Positions 1 to 9,129 of a stretch of DNA of 64,000 nt are shown one piece after another. Position 1 is the stretch's first letter, and the number at the start of each line of letters is the position of its first letter. The notes beneath the pieces were generated by a model. The model did no database searches and was not told the DNA's origin. It saw nothing but the letters and a program-made list of their open reading frames with translations. This DNA is from Hyphomonadaceae bacterium (GTDB taxonomy: Bacteria; Pseudomonadota; Alphaproteobacteria; Caulobacterales; Hyphomonadaceae), in assembly GCA_022844345.1 (NCBI GenBank), contig JALHLU010000016.1, forward strand, positions 20,281-84,280, written 5' to 3'. Both the position numbers and the translations under genes were made by a program.

Positions 1-1463
1 CCGAAGCCACGCTCGCGGATCGCAACAAGACGTTAGTGCCGTGCATGATTGAGCCTTGCGAGCGCCCGATCATGTTCGAACTGACCCAGACGGCAGAGCT
101 GAGCCACTGGCAGGGTGATGCGGGCGACAAGGCGTGGACAGCGTTCCTTTCCGATGTGAAGCGCTTCGTGGCGAAGGAAGCCGCACGAGCGGTTGCGGCT
201 CCGACCATTCCGCTCGCCGCGCCGACCGTTGAGGAAACCCTCAAGCCTGGCCAGAGCGGGTCCGCGCCGTCGCTGGCGGTGTTGCCGTTCACCAACCGCT
301 CCAGCCTGCCCGAGGACGAGGTGTTCGCCGAAGGCATGGTGGAGGATGTGACGTCCGCTCTTTCACAAGGCGTCAACGTCCGCGTGCTCGGGTCAATGGC
401 TACTGCGAATTTGAGCAGGACGGCGATTACAGACCCCGCCGCCCTGGGGCGCCAACTGGGCGTGCGCTATCTGCTGGAGGGCAGTGTCCGCCGTGTCGGA
501 GCAAACCTGCGGGTCGCTACGCAGCTACTGGAAGCGGCGACAGGCGAAATCGTCTGGACCGGGAAGTTTGACCGTCCGTTGGTGGAGCTAGCTGAGCTTC
601 AGGAGGAGTTGGTCACCGACATCGCCGCCAGTCTCGATACGCAGGTCTACACCCTTGAGATGGAGCGGGCGCTGAAGAAGCCCGGCGACATCACTGCCTG
701 GGAGGCGGTGGCGCGAGCCGTGTCCGCCTATCGCAAGTGGGACGCTGCCGCGCTAGCGGAGGGCATCGCGGAAGCCCGGCGGGCCGTCGCCATCGCGCCG
801 GACTACGCGCCGGGGCACGGCATGCTGGCCCTCGCTCTCGCCGCCGCTTACTTTGTCAGTCCATACGATGACAATCCGGCAGAGGTTCAACGCATTCGCG
901 CCATCGCGGGACGCGCTCTTACGCTGGCGCCGGACGACGCCTCGATTCTCGGCCACGTCGGCAATGCTCTCTGCTTTGTCGGCCATCCGGAGGAAGGCGA
1001 GCGCCACACCGGGCGCGCTGTGCGCAAGGCGCCGGGCAGTGGGTTGGCGCAAGTACAACATGGCTTGGCATGCGTGATGCTCAACCGTCCTGAGGAGGGG
1101 CTGTCGCACCTCAAACTGGCAGAGCGCCTGAGCCCCGGCTGGCACCTGATGTGGACGGCGAAGAGTTGGCAGTCCGCTGCGCACCGTGCGATGGGGCGCT
1201 GGGCGGAGGCGGACGCAGCCATCGATGAGAGCATTCGCCTCAATCCGACAAACGTGGGCGGTCAACTCGACAAAGCGCTTCTTCGTGCGCGCCTTGGACA
1301 CCACGCCGAAGCCCACAGACATATCGAGACAGCGCGGCGGCAGGGAATGGACCTGGCGCAGGCGGAGCGCATATGGCGCCTCGTCTGGGCAAACGATCCG
1401 ACGCTTGAAGCTGACATTGCCATCGTTCGTGCGCTCTACGCCGCGACGGAGGCGGGAGCGTGA
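1..1463 (+). CDS. TIR-FlgO/TolB-like-TPR protein, 5' end cut by window edge
   Basis: The reading frame is open from base 3 and its start lies outside the window. The first full codon is the Glu that aligns with the Glu of the WVRAE motif in the TIR domain of the next gene, so only the last third of the TIR domain is seen (to about base 160). Then come an Ala/Pro-rich linker, a FlgO/TolB-like domain (SLAVLPFTNRS, GVRYLLEGSVRR) like that found beside adenylate cyclase and CadC-type modules, and a C-terminal half of TPR-like helical repeats. It is a close tandem paralogue of the gene at 1699; similarity continues just past both stop codons, so a duplication is likely. TIR domains of this kind often act as NAD-cleaving effectors or scaffolds; which applies here is not known. 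Confidence 0.85.
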   Translation, partial: EATLADRNKTLVPCMIEPCERPIMFELTQTAELSHWQGDAGDKAWTAFLSDVKRFVAKEAARAVAAPTIPLAAPTVEETLKPGQSGSAPSLAVLPFTNRSSLPEDEVFAEGMVEDVTSALSQGVNVRVLGSMATANLSRTAITDPAALGRQLGVRYLLEGSVRRVGANLRVATQLLEAATGEIVWTGKFDRPLVELAELQEELVTDIAASLDTQVYTLEMERALKKPGDITAWEAVARAVSAYRKWDAAALAEGIAEARRAVAIAPDYAPGHGMLALALAAAYFVSPYDDNPAEVQRIRAIAGRALTLAPDDASILGHVGNALCFVGHPEEGERHTGRAVRKAPGSGLAQVQHGLACVMLNRPEEGLSHLKLAERLSPGWHLMWTAKSWQSAAHRAMGRWAEADAAIDESIRLNPTNVGGQLDKALLRARLGHHAEAHRHIETARRQGMDLAQAERIWRLVWANDPTLEADIAIVRALYAATEAGA

Positions 1464-1698
1464 ACGGAGCGCGATAGTCCGTGCTGGCTGAATGGCCGTT
1501 GTGGGCCCCGTGTCTGCCCTAACCCAGAATGTGGCGATCCGGCAGGGTCGATCCACTTCGGTCATCCGATGATGACGCAGCGTTGTGACGGGTCATCGCC
1601 CAAGAACCGTCATTCGTAACTTTGAGTCCTCCAGAGCCGGAATCGACGTTTCCCCGAGGCTCCTGTAGTCCTTCGACCTATTGCCAGCGGGGTTGGGC

Positions 1699-3369
1699 GT
1701 GCCGGACATTTTCCTTTCCTACAATCGCGAGGACCAAGACCGGGCGAAGGTCTTCGCCGAGGCGCTGATCGCGCAGCGTTTCGACGTTTGGTGGGATGTC
1801 GGCCTGCGGACAGGGGAGGCCTATGACCAGGTGACCGAAAAGGCCCTGAAGACCGCGAAAGCCGTTATCGTGCTGTGGTCGAAGAAGTCGGTCGAGTCCC
1901 GCTGGGTGCGCGCCGAGGCGACGCTGGCCGACCGTAACAAGACGCTCGTGCCCTGCATGATCGAGGCGTGCGAGCGGCCCATCATGTTCGAGCTGACTCA
2001 GACGGCGGAGCTCACCCACTGGCAGGGCGCGCCGGATGATCGGGCCTGGTTGGCCTTCCTTTCCGACGTGAAGCGCTTTGTTGCGAAGGAAGCAGCGCCC
2101 ATCGTGGCGGCCCCGACTGCCCCACTCGCCGCCCCGACCGTTGAGGAAACACTGAAGCCCGGACAGAGCGGGTCTGCGCCATCGCTGGCGGTGCTGCCGT
2201 TCACCAACCGCTCCCATCTGCCCGAGGACGAGGTGTTCGCCGAAGGCATGGTGGAGGATGTGATTTCCGCCCTCACCCAGGGCGTCAATGTCCGCGTGCT
2301 GGGATCGACGACGACGGCCAACCTGAGCCGTGCAGCGATTATGGATCTCCCAGCGCTCGGACGCCAGCTGGGCGTGCGCTATCTGCTGGAGGGCAATGTC
2401 CGCCGTGTCGGCGCGAACCTGCGAGTCACCACCCAGCTGCTGGAAGCGGAGACCGGCGCATCGATTTGGACAGCGAAATTCGACCGTCCTCTGAGCGAGC
2501 TGGCCGAGCTTCAGGAGGAGCTGGTCACGGACATCGCCGGCGCCCTCGAAACTCGGGTCTACAGCCAGGAAATCGAGCGCGCGCTGAAGAAGCCCGGCGA
2601 CATCACCGCCTGGGAGGCGGTGGCGCGAAGCCTTTCCGCCTATCGCAAGTTGGACGCCGCCGCGCGGGCTAACGGCATTGAGGAAGCCCGGCGCGCTGTC
2701 GCCATCGCGCCGGACTACGCGCCGGGGCACGCCATGCTCGCCTACGCTCTTTCCCACGCTTATCTTAGCAGTCCAGACGATCCGGCAGAGGTCCAGCGCA
2801 TCCGCGCTATCGCGGAGCATGCGCTGACCTTGGCGCCGGATGACGCCTCTGTTCTCTGCTTCGTTGGGCGTGCGCTCAGCGTTGTCGGCTATCCAGAGGA
2901 AGGCGTGCGCTATACCGGGCGCGCTGTGCGCAAGGTGCCAGGCAGCGGCCTGTTGCAGCTTTACCATGGCGTCTCTTGCGTGATGCTCAACCGGCCCGAG
3001 GAGGCGCTGTCGCACCTCAAGACGGCGGAGCGCCTGATGCCCGGCTCGCACCTGATGTGGATGGTGAAGGGGTGGCGGGCCCCGGCGGATCGGGAGATGG
3101 GCCGATGGGCGGAAGCGGACGCAGCAATCGATGAGTGCATCAGCCTGAATCCGTCGTTAGAATACGGCTACGTCGTCAAAGCTCACACCTCTATGCACCT
3201 TGGACGCGACGCCGACGCGCGCAGGCAGATCGAGACAGCGCTCCGGTTGGGAATGGACCTAACGCAAGCGGAGCGCTTATGGCGTCGCCTCAACCCAAAT
3301 AGCCCGAGGCTTGAAGCTGACATCGCCACCATCCGCGCGCTCTACGCAGCTACGGAGCCTGGAGCGTGA
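1699..3369 (+). CDS. TIR domain protein with FlgO/TolB-like and TPR domains
   Basis: A complete member of the family seen at the window start. The N-terminal TIR domain begins PDIFLSYNRED, continues through FDVWWD, and carries WVRAE, where the Glu matches the catalytic/WxxxE position of TIR proteins. A FlgO/TolB-like domain follows (SLAVLPFTNRS through the LLEGNVRRVGANLRV region), then about 280 residues of TPR-like helices. There is no ATG start: an in-frame TAG at 1666 leaves TTG 1681, TTG 1693 and GTG 1699. GTG 1699 is chosen because a GGGG run precedes it and the protein then begins right at the TIR strand, as in relatives. No signal peptide or membrane segment is seen, so it should be cytoplasmic. 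Function is inferred as sensing or signalling, possibly defence; no partner gene is adjacent. Confidence 0.85.
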   Translation: MPDIFLSYNREDQDRAKVFAEALIAQRFDVWWDVGLRTGEAYDQVTEKALKTAKAVIVLWSKKSVESRWVRAEATLADRNKTLVPCMIEACERPIMFELTQTAELTHWQGAPDDRAWLAFLSDVKRFVAKEAAPIVAAPTAPLAAPTVEETLKPGQSGSAPSLAVLPFTNRSHLPEDEVFAEGMVEDVISALTQGVNVRVLGSTTTANLSRAAIMDLPALGRQLGVRYLLEGNVRRVGANLRVTTQLLEAETGASIWTAKFDRPLSELAELQEELVTDIAGALETRVYSQEIERALKKPGDITAWEAVARSLSAYRKLDAAARANGIEEARRAVAIAPDYAPGHAMLAYALSHAYLSSPDDPAEVQRIRAIAEHALTLAPDDASVLCFVGRALSVVGYPEEGVRYTGRAVRKVPGSGLLQLYHGVSCVMLNRPEEALSHLKTAERLMPGSHLMWMVKGWRAPADREMGRWAEADAAIDECISLNPSLEYGYVVKAHTSMHLGRDADARRQIETALRLGMDLTQAERLWRRLNPNSPRLEADIATIRALYAATEPGA

Positions 3370-3922
3370 ACAGGGCGCGATGGATCAAACTAGCTGAATG
3401 ACCGAACAGGGCCCCAGTGCAGCCGTAGGTAATGTGAGACCTGACTGTCGGGAGTCCGGAGCCATTCGAGCCGTTCGTAACCTTGTGGCGATACGGCGAA
3501 CTCTGTCTGGGTTTCCACGACGCCCGCCCTGCGACCCGACTTTTTGGGATGCCGTCGGCCTGCGGCCCGTTGCGTAGCAACATCGCGGATGTCGCGCCGC
3601 GAAATCTACTCCCCGCCCGTCCACCTACCCCGATGTTGTCTCGTGTGGTGTCGATCCGCGTCGATTTCGAGAGTCAGAACCGCATCCAACAGGCGGCCTG
3701 ACGCCAGCGACCACCATGCGAAGGTCGTCTCTCGCATGTCGGCGCTGACCGCTACTTTCCAATTCTTGCGAGACTTCGGAGACTCGCCTGCGCAAACGGG
3801 CTGAAGTCGCGCCCGAAGCGAACGGCAACCGAGTCTCTCGGAGGAATCTCTGTCGCTAATTCCCGGACTGTTGGGCTCAATTCCGAGCCTCAACGACCAA
3901 AGGGCCGGAGACTATTTCTCCC
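3370..3922. other. Gene-free stretch after the TIR paralogues
   Basis: No open frame here has a good start, ribosome site or recognisable protein. The first ~40 bases after the stop (GCGCGAT...GCTGAATG) resemble the bases just after the stop of the first TIR gene, consistent with a tandem duplication that ran past the coding region. Nothing else is recognised. Confidence 0.5.
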
Positions 3923-3997
<75 letters not shown>

Positions 3998-4166
3998 GTG
4001 CAGGGAGAGGCGGAGAGTTATGCAATTCGCGCGACGAAAGCAACTGGCGCAAAAGGGCTGTTTTGCCGCAAATTCGCAGGCGGCCATTGTGGAGGAACAC
4101 CTGCGAACGCGCCTGAAAACATGGCGTTGCGCCCCAAAAGGAAAGCCGCTATAGGCCCCGCTCCGT

Positions 4167-4243
4167 CGGAGTATAGCTCAGCCTGGTAGAGCGCTTGCTT
4201 CGGGAGCAAGAGGTCGTTGGTTCGAATCCAGCTACTCCGACCA
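4167..4243 (+). tRNA. tRNA-Pro (CGG anticodon)
   Basis: A cloverleaf with acceptor CGGAGTA/TACTCCG, D-arm AGCTCAGCCTGGTAGAGC, anticodon stem CTTGC/GCAAG around loop TTCGGGA (anticodon CGG), T-loop TTCGAAT, and an encoded CCA. It lies 170 bp from the divergent tRNA-Gln, just before sppA. Confidence 0.95.
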
Positions 4244-4372
4244 GGAGCGCTCCCCTCCCCCTGAAGACACGATGCCCCCGGGCGTGGCCCAGTGGTTTCG
4301 CCTAGCCTGTTTTGCCGCTACAGCACGCTTATTGCTGGCCGGGGCCCTGTCCCCGTTGGCCCGGAGACCCGG

Positions 4373-6136
4373 ATGCGGACCTTCCTTCTGACCTTTCTCG
4401 GCGGCCTGGCCGCTCTGGTGGTCTTCTTCGTTTTCCTGCCGCTAGTGCTGATCATGTCGTTCGTCCCATCGGGCGAACCGGCCCGGCCTCGCGAGGCAGT
4501 GCTTGAGCTTGATCTTCGGCAGGCCTGGAATGACCAGCCGGCCGCGGACCCGCTGAGCGCCGCCTTTGGCAACGAATCCTTTGTGGAAATCCTCCTGCGG
4601 CTGGATGCAGCAGTGGACGATCCGGGCGTGAAGGGCGTTTTCGTGCGCGCGGCCGAGATGAACATCGGGTCCTCCCGGGCGGAAGAGTTGCGCGCCGCCT
4701 TCCTGCGCATTCGCGAGGCGGGCAAGTTCGTGGTCGCACATAGCCAGGGCTTCCTTGCCTCAGGGCCGTCGGCCTATCGCGCCATTTCCGCAGCCGACGA
4801 GATATGGCTCCAGCCGGGATCGTCCTTCGAGGCGCCCGGGATCACCTTCGAGACGCTGTTCCTGGGCGGGCTGATGGACAGCCTCAAGGTCACACCGGAA
4901 ATCGAGCAGTTCTACGAGTTCAAGAGCGCCCCTGAGACCTACAAGGACGAAGCCTATTCGCCCGCAGCCGAGACGGCGATGGGCGAGCTGGCGTCCAGCG
5001 TCTGGGGCCATTCGGTTGCGGACATCGCAGCCGACAGGAAGATGGCGCCCGATGCAATGCGCACGCTGCTCGAGGCGAGCCCCTATGGGGCGGCCCGGGC
5101 CGTAGAGCTCAAGCTGGCCGACCGGCTGGGCTATCCCGAGGAGGCGGCCGAGGCCGCCACCAAGCGCGCTGGCGAAGGCAAGCTGCTCGCGATATCCGAC
5201 TACCGCCCGGCCTCGCGCAACGGCAAGGCCGTCGTCGCAATCATCGGCGGCGAAGGCGACATCGTGACAGGCGGCGGCGGCCCCGCCGACTTCCTTTCAA
5301 TCGGCGTTCCCATGTTCGCATCCGACAGGGTTGCAGCGGACATTCTCGCCGTTGCGCAGGACGAAAGGATACACGCCATCGTCTTCCGGGTTGATTCCGG
5401 CGGCGGGTCGGCGATTGCGTCCGACCAGATCTGGAACGCCGTGAAGAAGGCGCGGGAGGCCGGCAAAAAGGTTGTCGTCTCCATGGGCGGCGCGGCGGCG
5501 TCAGGCGGGTATTACGTGGCCGCTGGGGCCGACATGATCGTGTCGACGCGCTCCACCGTGACAGGATCGATCGGAGTTTTTGGCGGCAAGTTCGCGATCG
5601 CGGATGCGCTCGGCGAGTTCGGCATCAATCCGGACATCGTCAGCGTGGGAGGCGAATTCGCCTCGGCCTATTCGACCGAGAAGCTGACGCCCGTGCAGCG
5701 CGAGAAACTAACCGCATCGCTGAAGAGCACCTATGATCGCTTCACCGGCCTCGTCGCCGAAGGGCGCGGCATGCCGCTGGCCGAAGTGGAGAAGATCGCG
5801 CGCGGCCGCGTCTGGTCGGGCGAGGATGCACTTGGCAACGGACTGGTCGACAAGACGGGGGGCCTGATGGTTGCCATTGAGGAAGCCGTGCGCCTTGCCG
5901 GGTTCAAGCCCGACGATGGCTACCAGCTACGGCTCAACCTGCAGGAGACGACTCCCTTCGATCTGCTGATGGGCACGATGGCGCAATCCACGGGACCGGT
6001 GTCGCAGCAGCAGCTGATGCAGGGGCTCGCTGGCGTGGTTGGCAAGGATCGCGCAGCGGCGCTGCTGCGTCAGTTTTTGCAGGCGGGCCAGCCCCCATCG
6101 GCGCAGGTGTGGATGGCGCCGGTCTCTGAGCGATAG
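4373..6136 (+). CDS. sppA: Signal peptide peptidase SppA, 67K type
   Basis: A membrane-anchored serine protease that clears signal peptides left in the inner membrane. ATG 4373 is chosen over an upstream GTG because GGAGA sits 5 bp before it and the protein then starts with a typical anchor (MRTFLLTFLGG, one membrane helix at about residues 3-28). It is the long, tandem form: the N-terminal repeat supplies the catalytic lysine (K184 in EFKSAPE) and the C-terminal repeat the serine (S377 in AAASGGYY), followed by the TGSIGVFGGKF stretch. Length 587 residues is normal for this type. It converges with the phosphatase gene, with two bases between the stop codons. Confidence 0.93.
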   Translation: MRTFLLTFLGGLAALVVFFVFLPLVLIMSFVPSGEPARPREAVLELDLRQAWNDQPAADPLSAAFGNESFVEILLRLDAAVDDPGVKGVFVRAAEMNIGSSRAEELRAAFLRIREAGKFVVAHSQGFLASGPSAYRAISAADEIWLQPGSSFEAPGITFETLFLGGLMDSLKVTPEIEQFYEFKSAPETYKDEAYSPAAETAMGELASSVWGHSVADIAADRKMAPDAMRTLLEASPYGAARAVELKLADRLGYPEEAAEAATKRAGEGKLLAISDYRPASRNGKAVVAIIGGEGDIVTGGGGPADFLSIGVPMFASDRVAADILAVAQDERIHAIVFRVDSGGGSAIASDQIWNAVKKAREAGKKVVVSMGGAAASGGYYVAAGADMIVSTRSTVTGSIGVFGGKFAIADALGEFGINPDIVSVGGEFASAYSTEKLTPVQREKLTASLKSTYDRFTGLVAEGRGMPLAEVEKIARGRVWSGEDALGNGLVDKTGGLMVAIEEAVRLAGFKPDDGYQLRLNLQETTPFDLLMGTMAQSTGPVSQQQLMQGLAGVVGKDRAAALLRQFLQAGQPPSAQVWMAPVSER

Positions 6137-6138
6137 GG

Positions 6139-6720
6139 TCAGGGCGCTTCGATGCGCTCGATCCGGCCCGCGTAAAGCCGGAAGGCTGCATCCTGCGGGA
6201 TGTCGAGCATCAGCGCTTCATGCCGGGGCAGATCGAGGAACAGGCCGCGCAGGATCCGCCCCGCAACACCGTGCGAGACGGCGATCGTCGTGCCCGGCAG
6301 GAAACGCGCCTCTTCCAGCCATTCGCCCAGCCTTGCCGCCAGCGCTTCATAACTGTCGCCGCCCGGTGCGGTGAAGAACCAGTCCCAGCGCCGCTCGCCG
6401 GCATCATAATCCGGCGTCAGCGCGCGGATGTCGTCCTTCAGCATGCCATCCCACTCGCCGAGGCTGATTTCGGCGAGCCGCGCGTCAGATGCGATCTCGC
6501 TCGTCATTCCGGCCTCTTCGCGGATCAGGCTTGCGGTGTGCTGCGTGCGCCCAAGCGGCGAGGCGATGATGCGCGCATCCGGAGACGCCAGTGCGCCCAG
6601 CAGGCGGCCCAGCCTGCGGCCCTGCTGGACGCCGAGCTGCGTGAGCGCGGAATCTCTCGCACCCTGAATCCGGCCCGAGGCGTTGAACTCGGTCTGCCCA
6701 TGCCGGACCAGATAGATCAT
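6139..6720 (-). CDS. Histidine phosphatase family protein (phosphoglycerate mutase-like)
   Basis: The protein (193 aa) begins MIYLVRHGQTEFN, the RHG phosphohistidine motif of the histidine phosphatase superfamily, has the second-half SPLGRTQHTA, and ends with VSHGVAGRILRG, which carries the second catalytic His. The substrate cannot be told; such proteins include cofactor-dependent mutases, CobC-like and broad phosphatases. ATG 6720 overlaps the stop of the upstream MBL gene as ATGA, so the two are translationally coupled; an in-frame extension upstream to 6993 overlaps the MBL gene and is not coding. Confidence 0.9.
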   Translation of the reverse strand: MIYLVRHGQTEFNASGRIQGARDSALTQLGVQQGRRLGRLLGALASPDARIIASPLGRTQHTASLIREEAGMTSEIASDARLAEISLGEWDGMLKDDIRALTPDYDAGERRWDWFFTAPGGDSYEALAARLGEWLEEARFLPGTTIAVSHGVAGRILRGLFLDLPRHEALMLDIPQDAAFRLYAGRIERIEAP

Positions 6721-7610
6721 GCGGGGTGGAATTCCGAAGCCAGCTCCAGCGGCCCATCCGCCACGGCGCGTCCTGCTTCGACAAGATGGATCAGGTGGGC
6801 CAGAACGGATCGCGCCGCCGCCGGGTGAAGTCGCGAATCCACATCCTTGTAGATCACTTTCACCATGTCGAAGATCTTCGTGTCGCCGGCCTTCAGGCGC
6901 GCGACGATCGCTTCCTCGCGCGCGCGCCGGTGGGCCGCATAGGCGTCGATGAATGCGGTGACGTCCTTCACCGGCGGGCCATGGGTAGGCCACAAGGTAT
7001 CGAACCCGCGCGCCCTTATCTTCTCGAGGCTGGCGAAGTAATCGCCCATATGCCCGTCCGGCGGCGAGATCACCGTGGTGGACCAGCCCATGATGTGATC
7101 GCCGGAGAACAGCGCATTCTCTTCTCTCAGCGCGTAGCAGACATGGTTTGACATGTGGCCTGGCGTGGTGATGGCCTCAAGCGTCCAGCCTGGTCCGATG
7201 AAGACGTCGCCATCAGCCACGAGGATGTCGGGCACGAAGCCTTCCTCCCCATCCTCCTCCAGTGAAACCTGTTCAAGTGAACCTGAAGGGTCGGGCGTTC
7301 CATACACCTTGCACCCTGCCCATTGCGCCAGCGGATGCGCCAGCGGCGAATGATCCATATGGGTGTGGGTGGTGAAAACGTGGGTCACGCGCTCGCCGGC
7401 CAGCGCCTTCTTCAGAGCTTCGAGATGGGCATCGATCGGCGGGCCGGGGTCGATCACCGCCACCTCTCCGCGACCGACAATGTAGACACCCGTGCCCAGA
7501 AAGGTGAACGGCCCCGGATTCTCCGCGATCACGCGCCGGATCAGCGGGCTCACCTGATCGACCTCGCCATAGGCGAACTTCAGGTCGCGGACGAAGGGGA
7601 TGCCCGCCAC
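6717..7610 (-). CDS. MBL-fold metallo-hydrolase (LACTB2-like)
   Basis: A 297-residue metallo-beta-lactamase-fold hydrolase. The zinc-binding motif HTHMDH is at residues 82-87, with further ligands in SGDHIMGW and a final His in WPTHGPP. The C-terminal helical part (about 220-297) with HRRAREEAIVARLK resembles the winged-helix tail of the LACTB2/RNase-like MBL group, whose members act on RNA or thioesters. The true substrate is unknown. It lies between a DUF442 protein (3-bp gap) and a histidine phosphatase (4-bp overlap), forming a three-gene operon. Confidence 0.88.
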   Translation of the reverse strand: MAGIPFVRDLKFAYGEVDQVSPLIRRVIAENPGPFTFLGTGVYIVGRGEVAVIDPGPPIDAHLEALKKALAGERVTHVFTTHTHMDHSPLAHPLAQWAGCKVYGTPDPSGSLEQVSLEEDGEEGFVPDILVADGDVFIGPGWTLEAITTPGHMSNHVCYALREENALFSGDHIMGWSTTVISPPDGHMGDYFASLEKIRARGFDTLWPTHGPPVKDVTAFIDAYAAHRRAREEAIVARLKAGDTKIFDMVKVIYKDVDSRLHPAAARSVLAHLIHLVEAGRAVADGPLELASEFHPA

Positions 7611-7613
7611 GGC

Positions 7614-8030
7614 CTACCTCGCCCCAAGCTGCTTCAGAAGACCCTTCATGGATGCGAGATTGTAGCCCGCATCCGCCGCCGCCTCGACAATGGATTGCGC
7701 CTCCTCGCCCTCGGTCGCCTGCGCCATCGCCCAGGCTGTTACCGAGCGCGTGCCGGAGCGGCAGTAGGCCAGGGTCTTGCCGCTGGCCGCCAGCGCCGTC
7801 TTCACGGCCGTCGACGTCGGCTGGCCGACAAAAGGCGCATGGGCATAGGTCATGCCCGCAGCCTTTGCCGCGGCTTCCGCCTGCGCCGAGGTGATCTGGT
7901 CCGCCACCTCTCCATCCGGGCGATTATTGATGATGTGCTGGAACCCTGAGGAGGCGAGCTGGGGAAAATCCTGCAGCTGGATCTGGGGCGCGACCCAGAA
8001 TCGATCCGAAACCTGCCGAATGTCCGCCAT
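7614..8030 (-). CDS. TIGR01244/DUF442 family protein (phosphatase/sulfurtransferase-like)
   Basis: A 138-residue protein of the 'beta-lactamase hydrolase-like' DUF442 family, which has a dual-specificity-phosphatase fold. The active-site loop is YCRSGTRS with nucleophile Cys90; IINNRPDGE and the helical C-terminus also fit the family. Some relatives have this domain fused to an MBL domain (Blh, sulfide oxidation). Here the DUF442 and MBL genes are separate but adjacent in one operon, which suggests a shared pathway, although the neighbouring MBL is of the LACTB2 type. First gene of the minus-strand operon. Confidence 0.85.
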   Translation of the reverse strand: MADIRQVSDRFWVAPQIQLQDFPQLASSGFQHIINNRPDGEVADQITSAQAEAAAKAAGMTYAHAPFVGQPTSTAVKTALAASGKTLAYCRSGTRSVTAWAMAQATEGEEAQSIVEAAADAGYNLASMKGLLKQLGAR

Positions 8031-8116
8031 GCTGATGCCCCTCTCGCCGCTGCCCGCGACAAATTTGCCCGCTTGCGCCCCGTCGCGCTATGCGCCTCAT
8101 ATAAGCGCGCCGATGC

Positions 8117-8122
8117 GGAGGA
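8117..8122 (+). promoter_or_regulatory. Shine-Dalgarno GGAGGA pointing to a CTG start
   Basis: GGAGGA lies 8 bp before the CTG at 8131, the ideal spacing, and directly after it the frame of the permease is open (an in-frame TAA at 8125 bars anything further upstream). The next ATG in frame is 114 bp downstream, lacks a ribosome site, and would cut into the first membrane helix. Confidence 0.55.
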
Positions 8123-8130
8123 CGTAAGCC

Positions 8131-9129
8131 CTGACGACCGACCAGACCAGTGTTTCGCCGCGCGCGTCGTCGGGCCTTGCGCGGCTCGCCAGGCGCATTC
8201 CGTGGGCCTATGCCGGCCGGCGCATCCTCGCGGCCATCCCCACAATGTTGGCGATCATCACGGTCGTTTTCTTCATGATGCGGGCAGCGCCGGGGAATCC
8301 CTATTCCGCCGAGCGAATGCTGACCCCGGCTGTCGAAGCCAACATCAAGGCCAGCCTCGGCCTCGACAAGCCGCTGCACGAGCAATATTTCGAATATCTG
8401 GGCAATGTGGTGCAGGGCGATCTTGGCCCCTCCATGGTCTATCACGACAAGGATGTCAGCGAGCTGCTGGGCGAAGGCCTGCCCTACTCGCTGGCCATCG
8501 GCGGTCTAGCCATCACGATCGCGATGTTCCTGGGCACGCTGCTCGGCATCATGGCCGCCGTGCGCCAGAATACGTTTGCCGACTATTCCGTGATGAGCAT
8601 CGCCATGGTCGGCATCTCTATACCGACATTCGTGACCGGGCCGCTGCTTTCCCTTGTGTTCGGGGTCTACCTGAACTGGTTTGCGGCAGGCGGGCTGGAT
8701 CTTGGCAGGATGACCTTCGACAACATGTTCCTGCCGGTCGTGACGCTGGCCCTGCCACAGGTCGCCATCATCTCGCGCCTGATGCGCGCTTCGATGATCG
8801 AGGTGATGCGCTCGAACTACATACGCACCGCGCGGGCCAAGGGGCTCAGCGAAACGCGTATCCTGCTGCGCCACGCCACGCCCGCCGCCATCCTACCGGT
8901 CATCAGCTATCTTGGTCCCGCCATTGTCGGCGTTATCACGGGGTCAGTCGTGATCGAGACGGTGTTCTCCCTGCCCGGCGTCGGCGCATCCTTCATCGAG
9001 GGCGCCACAACGCGCGACTATACCCGCGTCATGGGCGCGGTGATCCTCTATGGCGGCTTGATCATCCTCCTGAACCTGATCGCCGACATCCTCTACGCCA
9101 TTCTGGATCCGAGGGTCAGATACACATGA
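8131..9129 (+). CDS. Peptide ABC transporter permease, DppB/OppB type (probable CTG start)
   Basis: An inner-membrane permease of a dipeptide/oligopeptide importer. It shows the OppB pattern: a first helix ending RAAPGNP, a periplasmic region, five further helices, and the EAA loop YIRTARAKGLSETRILLRHA that contacts the ATPase. No ATG, GTG or TTG lies in frame before ATG 8245, yet the family's first helix (AGRRILAAIPT onward) is encoded upstream, and a strong GGAGGA site precedes CTG 8131, giving an N-terminus TTDQTSVS after the initiator. A start at 8245 would give 294 residues with half a helix missing. The last bases overlap the next permease as ATGA. Confidence 0.85.
   Translation: MTTDQTSVSPRASSGLARLARRIPWAYAGRRILAAIPTMLAIITVVFFMMRAAPGNPYSAERMLTPAVEANIKASLGLDKPLHEQYFEYLGNVVQGDLGPSMVYHDKDVSELLGEGLPYSLAIGGLAITIAMFLGTLLGIMAAVRQNTFADYSVMSIAMVGISIPTFVTGPLLSLVFGVYLNWFAAGGLDLGRMTFDNMFLPVVTLALPQVAIISRLMRASMIEVMRSNYIRTARAKGLSETRILLRHATPAAILPVISYLGPAIVGVITGSVVIETVFSLPGVGASFIEGATTRDYTRVMGAVILYGGLIILLNLIADILYAILDPRVRYT

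Noticed and set aside
6721..6993. Upstream extension of the histidine phosphatase frame
   Set aside because: It overlaps the MBL gene; the ATG at 6720 starts exactly at the conserved MIYLVRHG.
8073..9125. A plus-strand frame running into the second permease
   Set aside because: It is the wrong frame across the first permease; only the part from ATG 9126 is coding.
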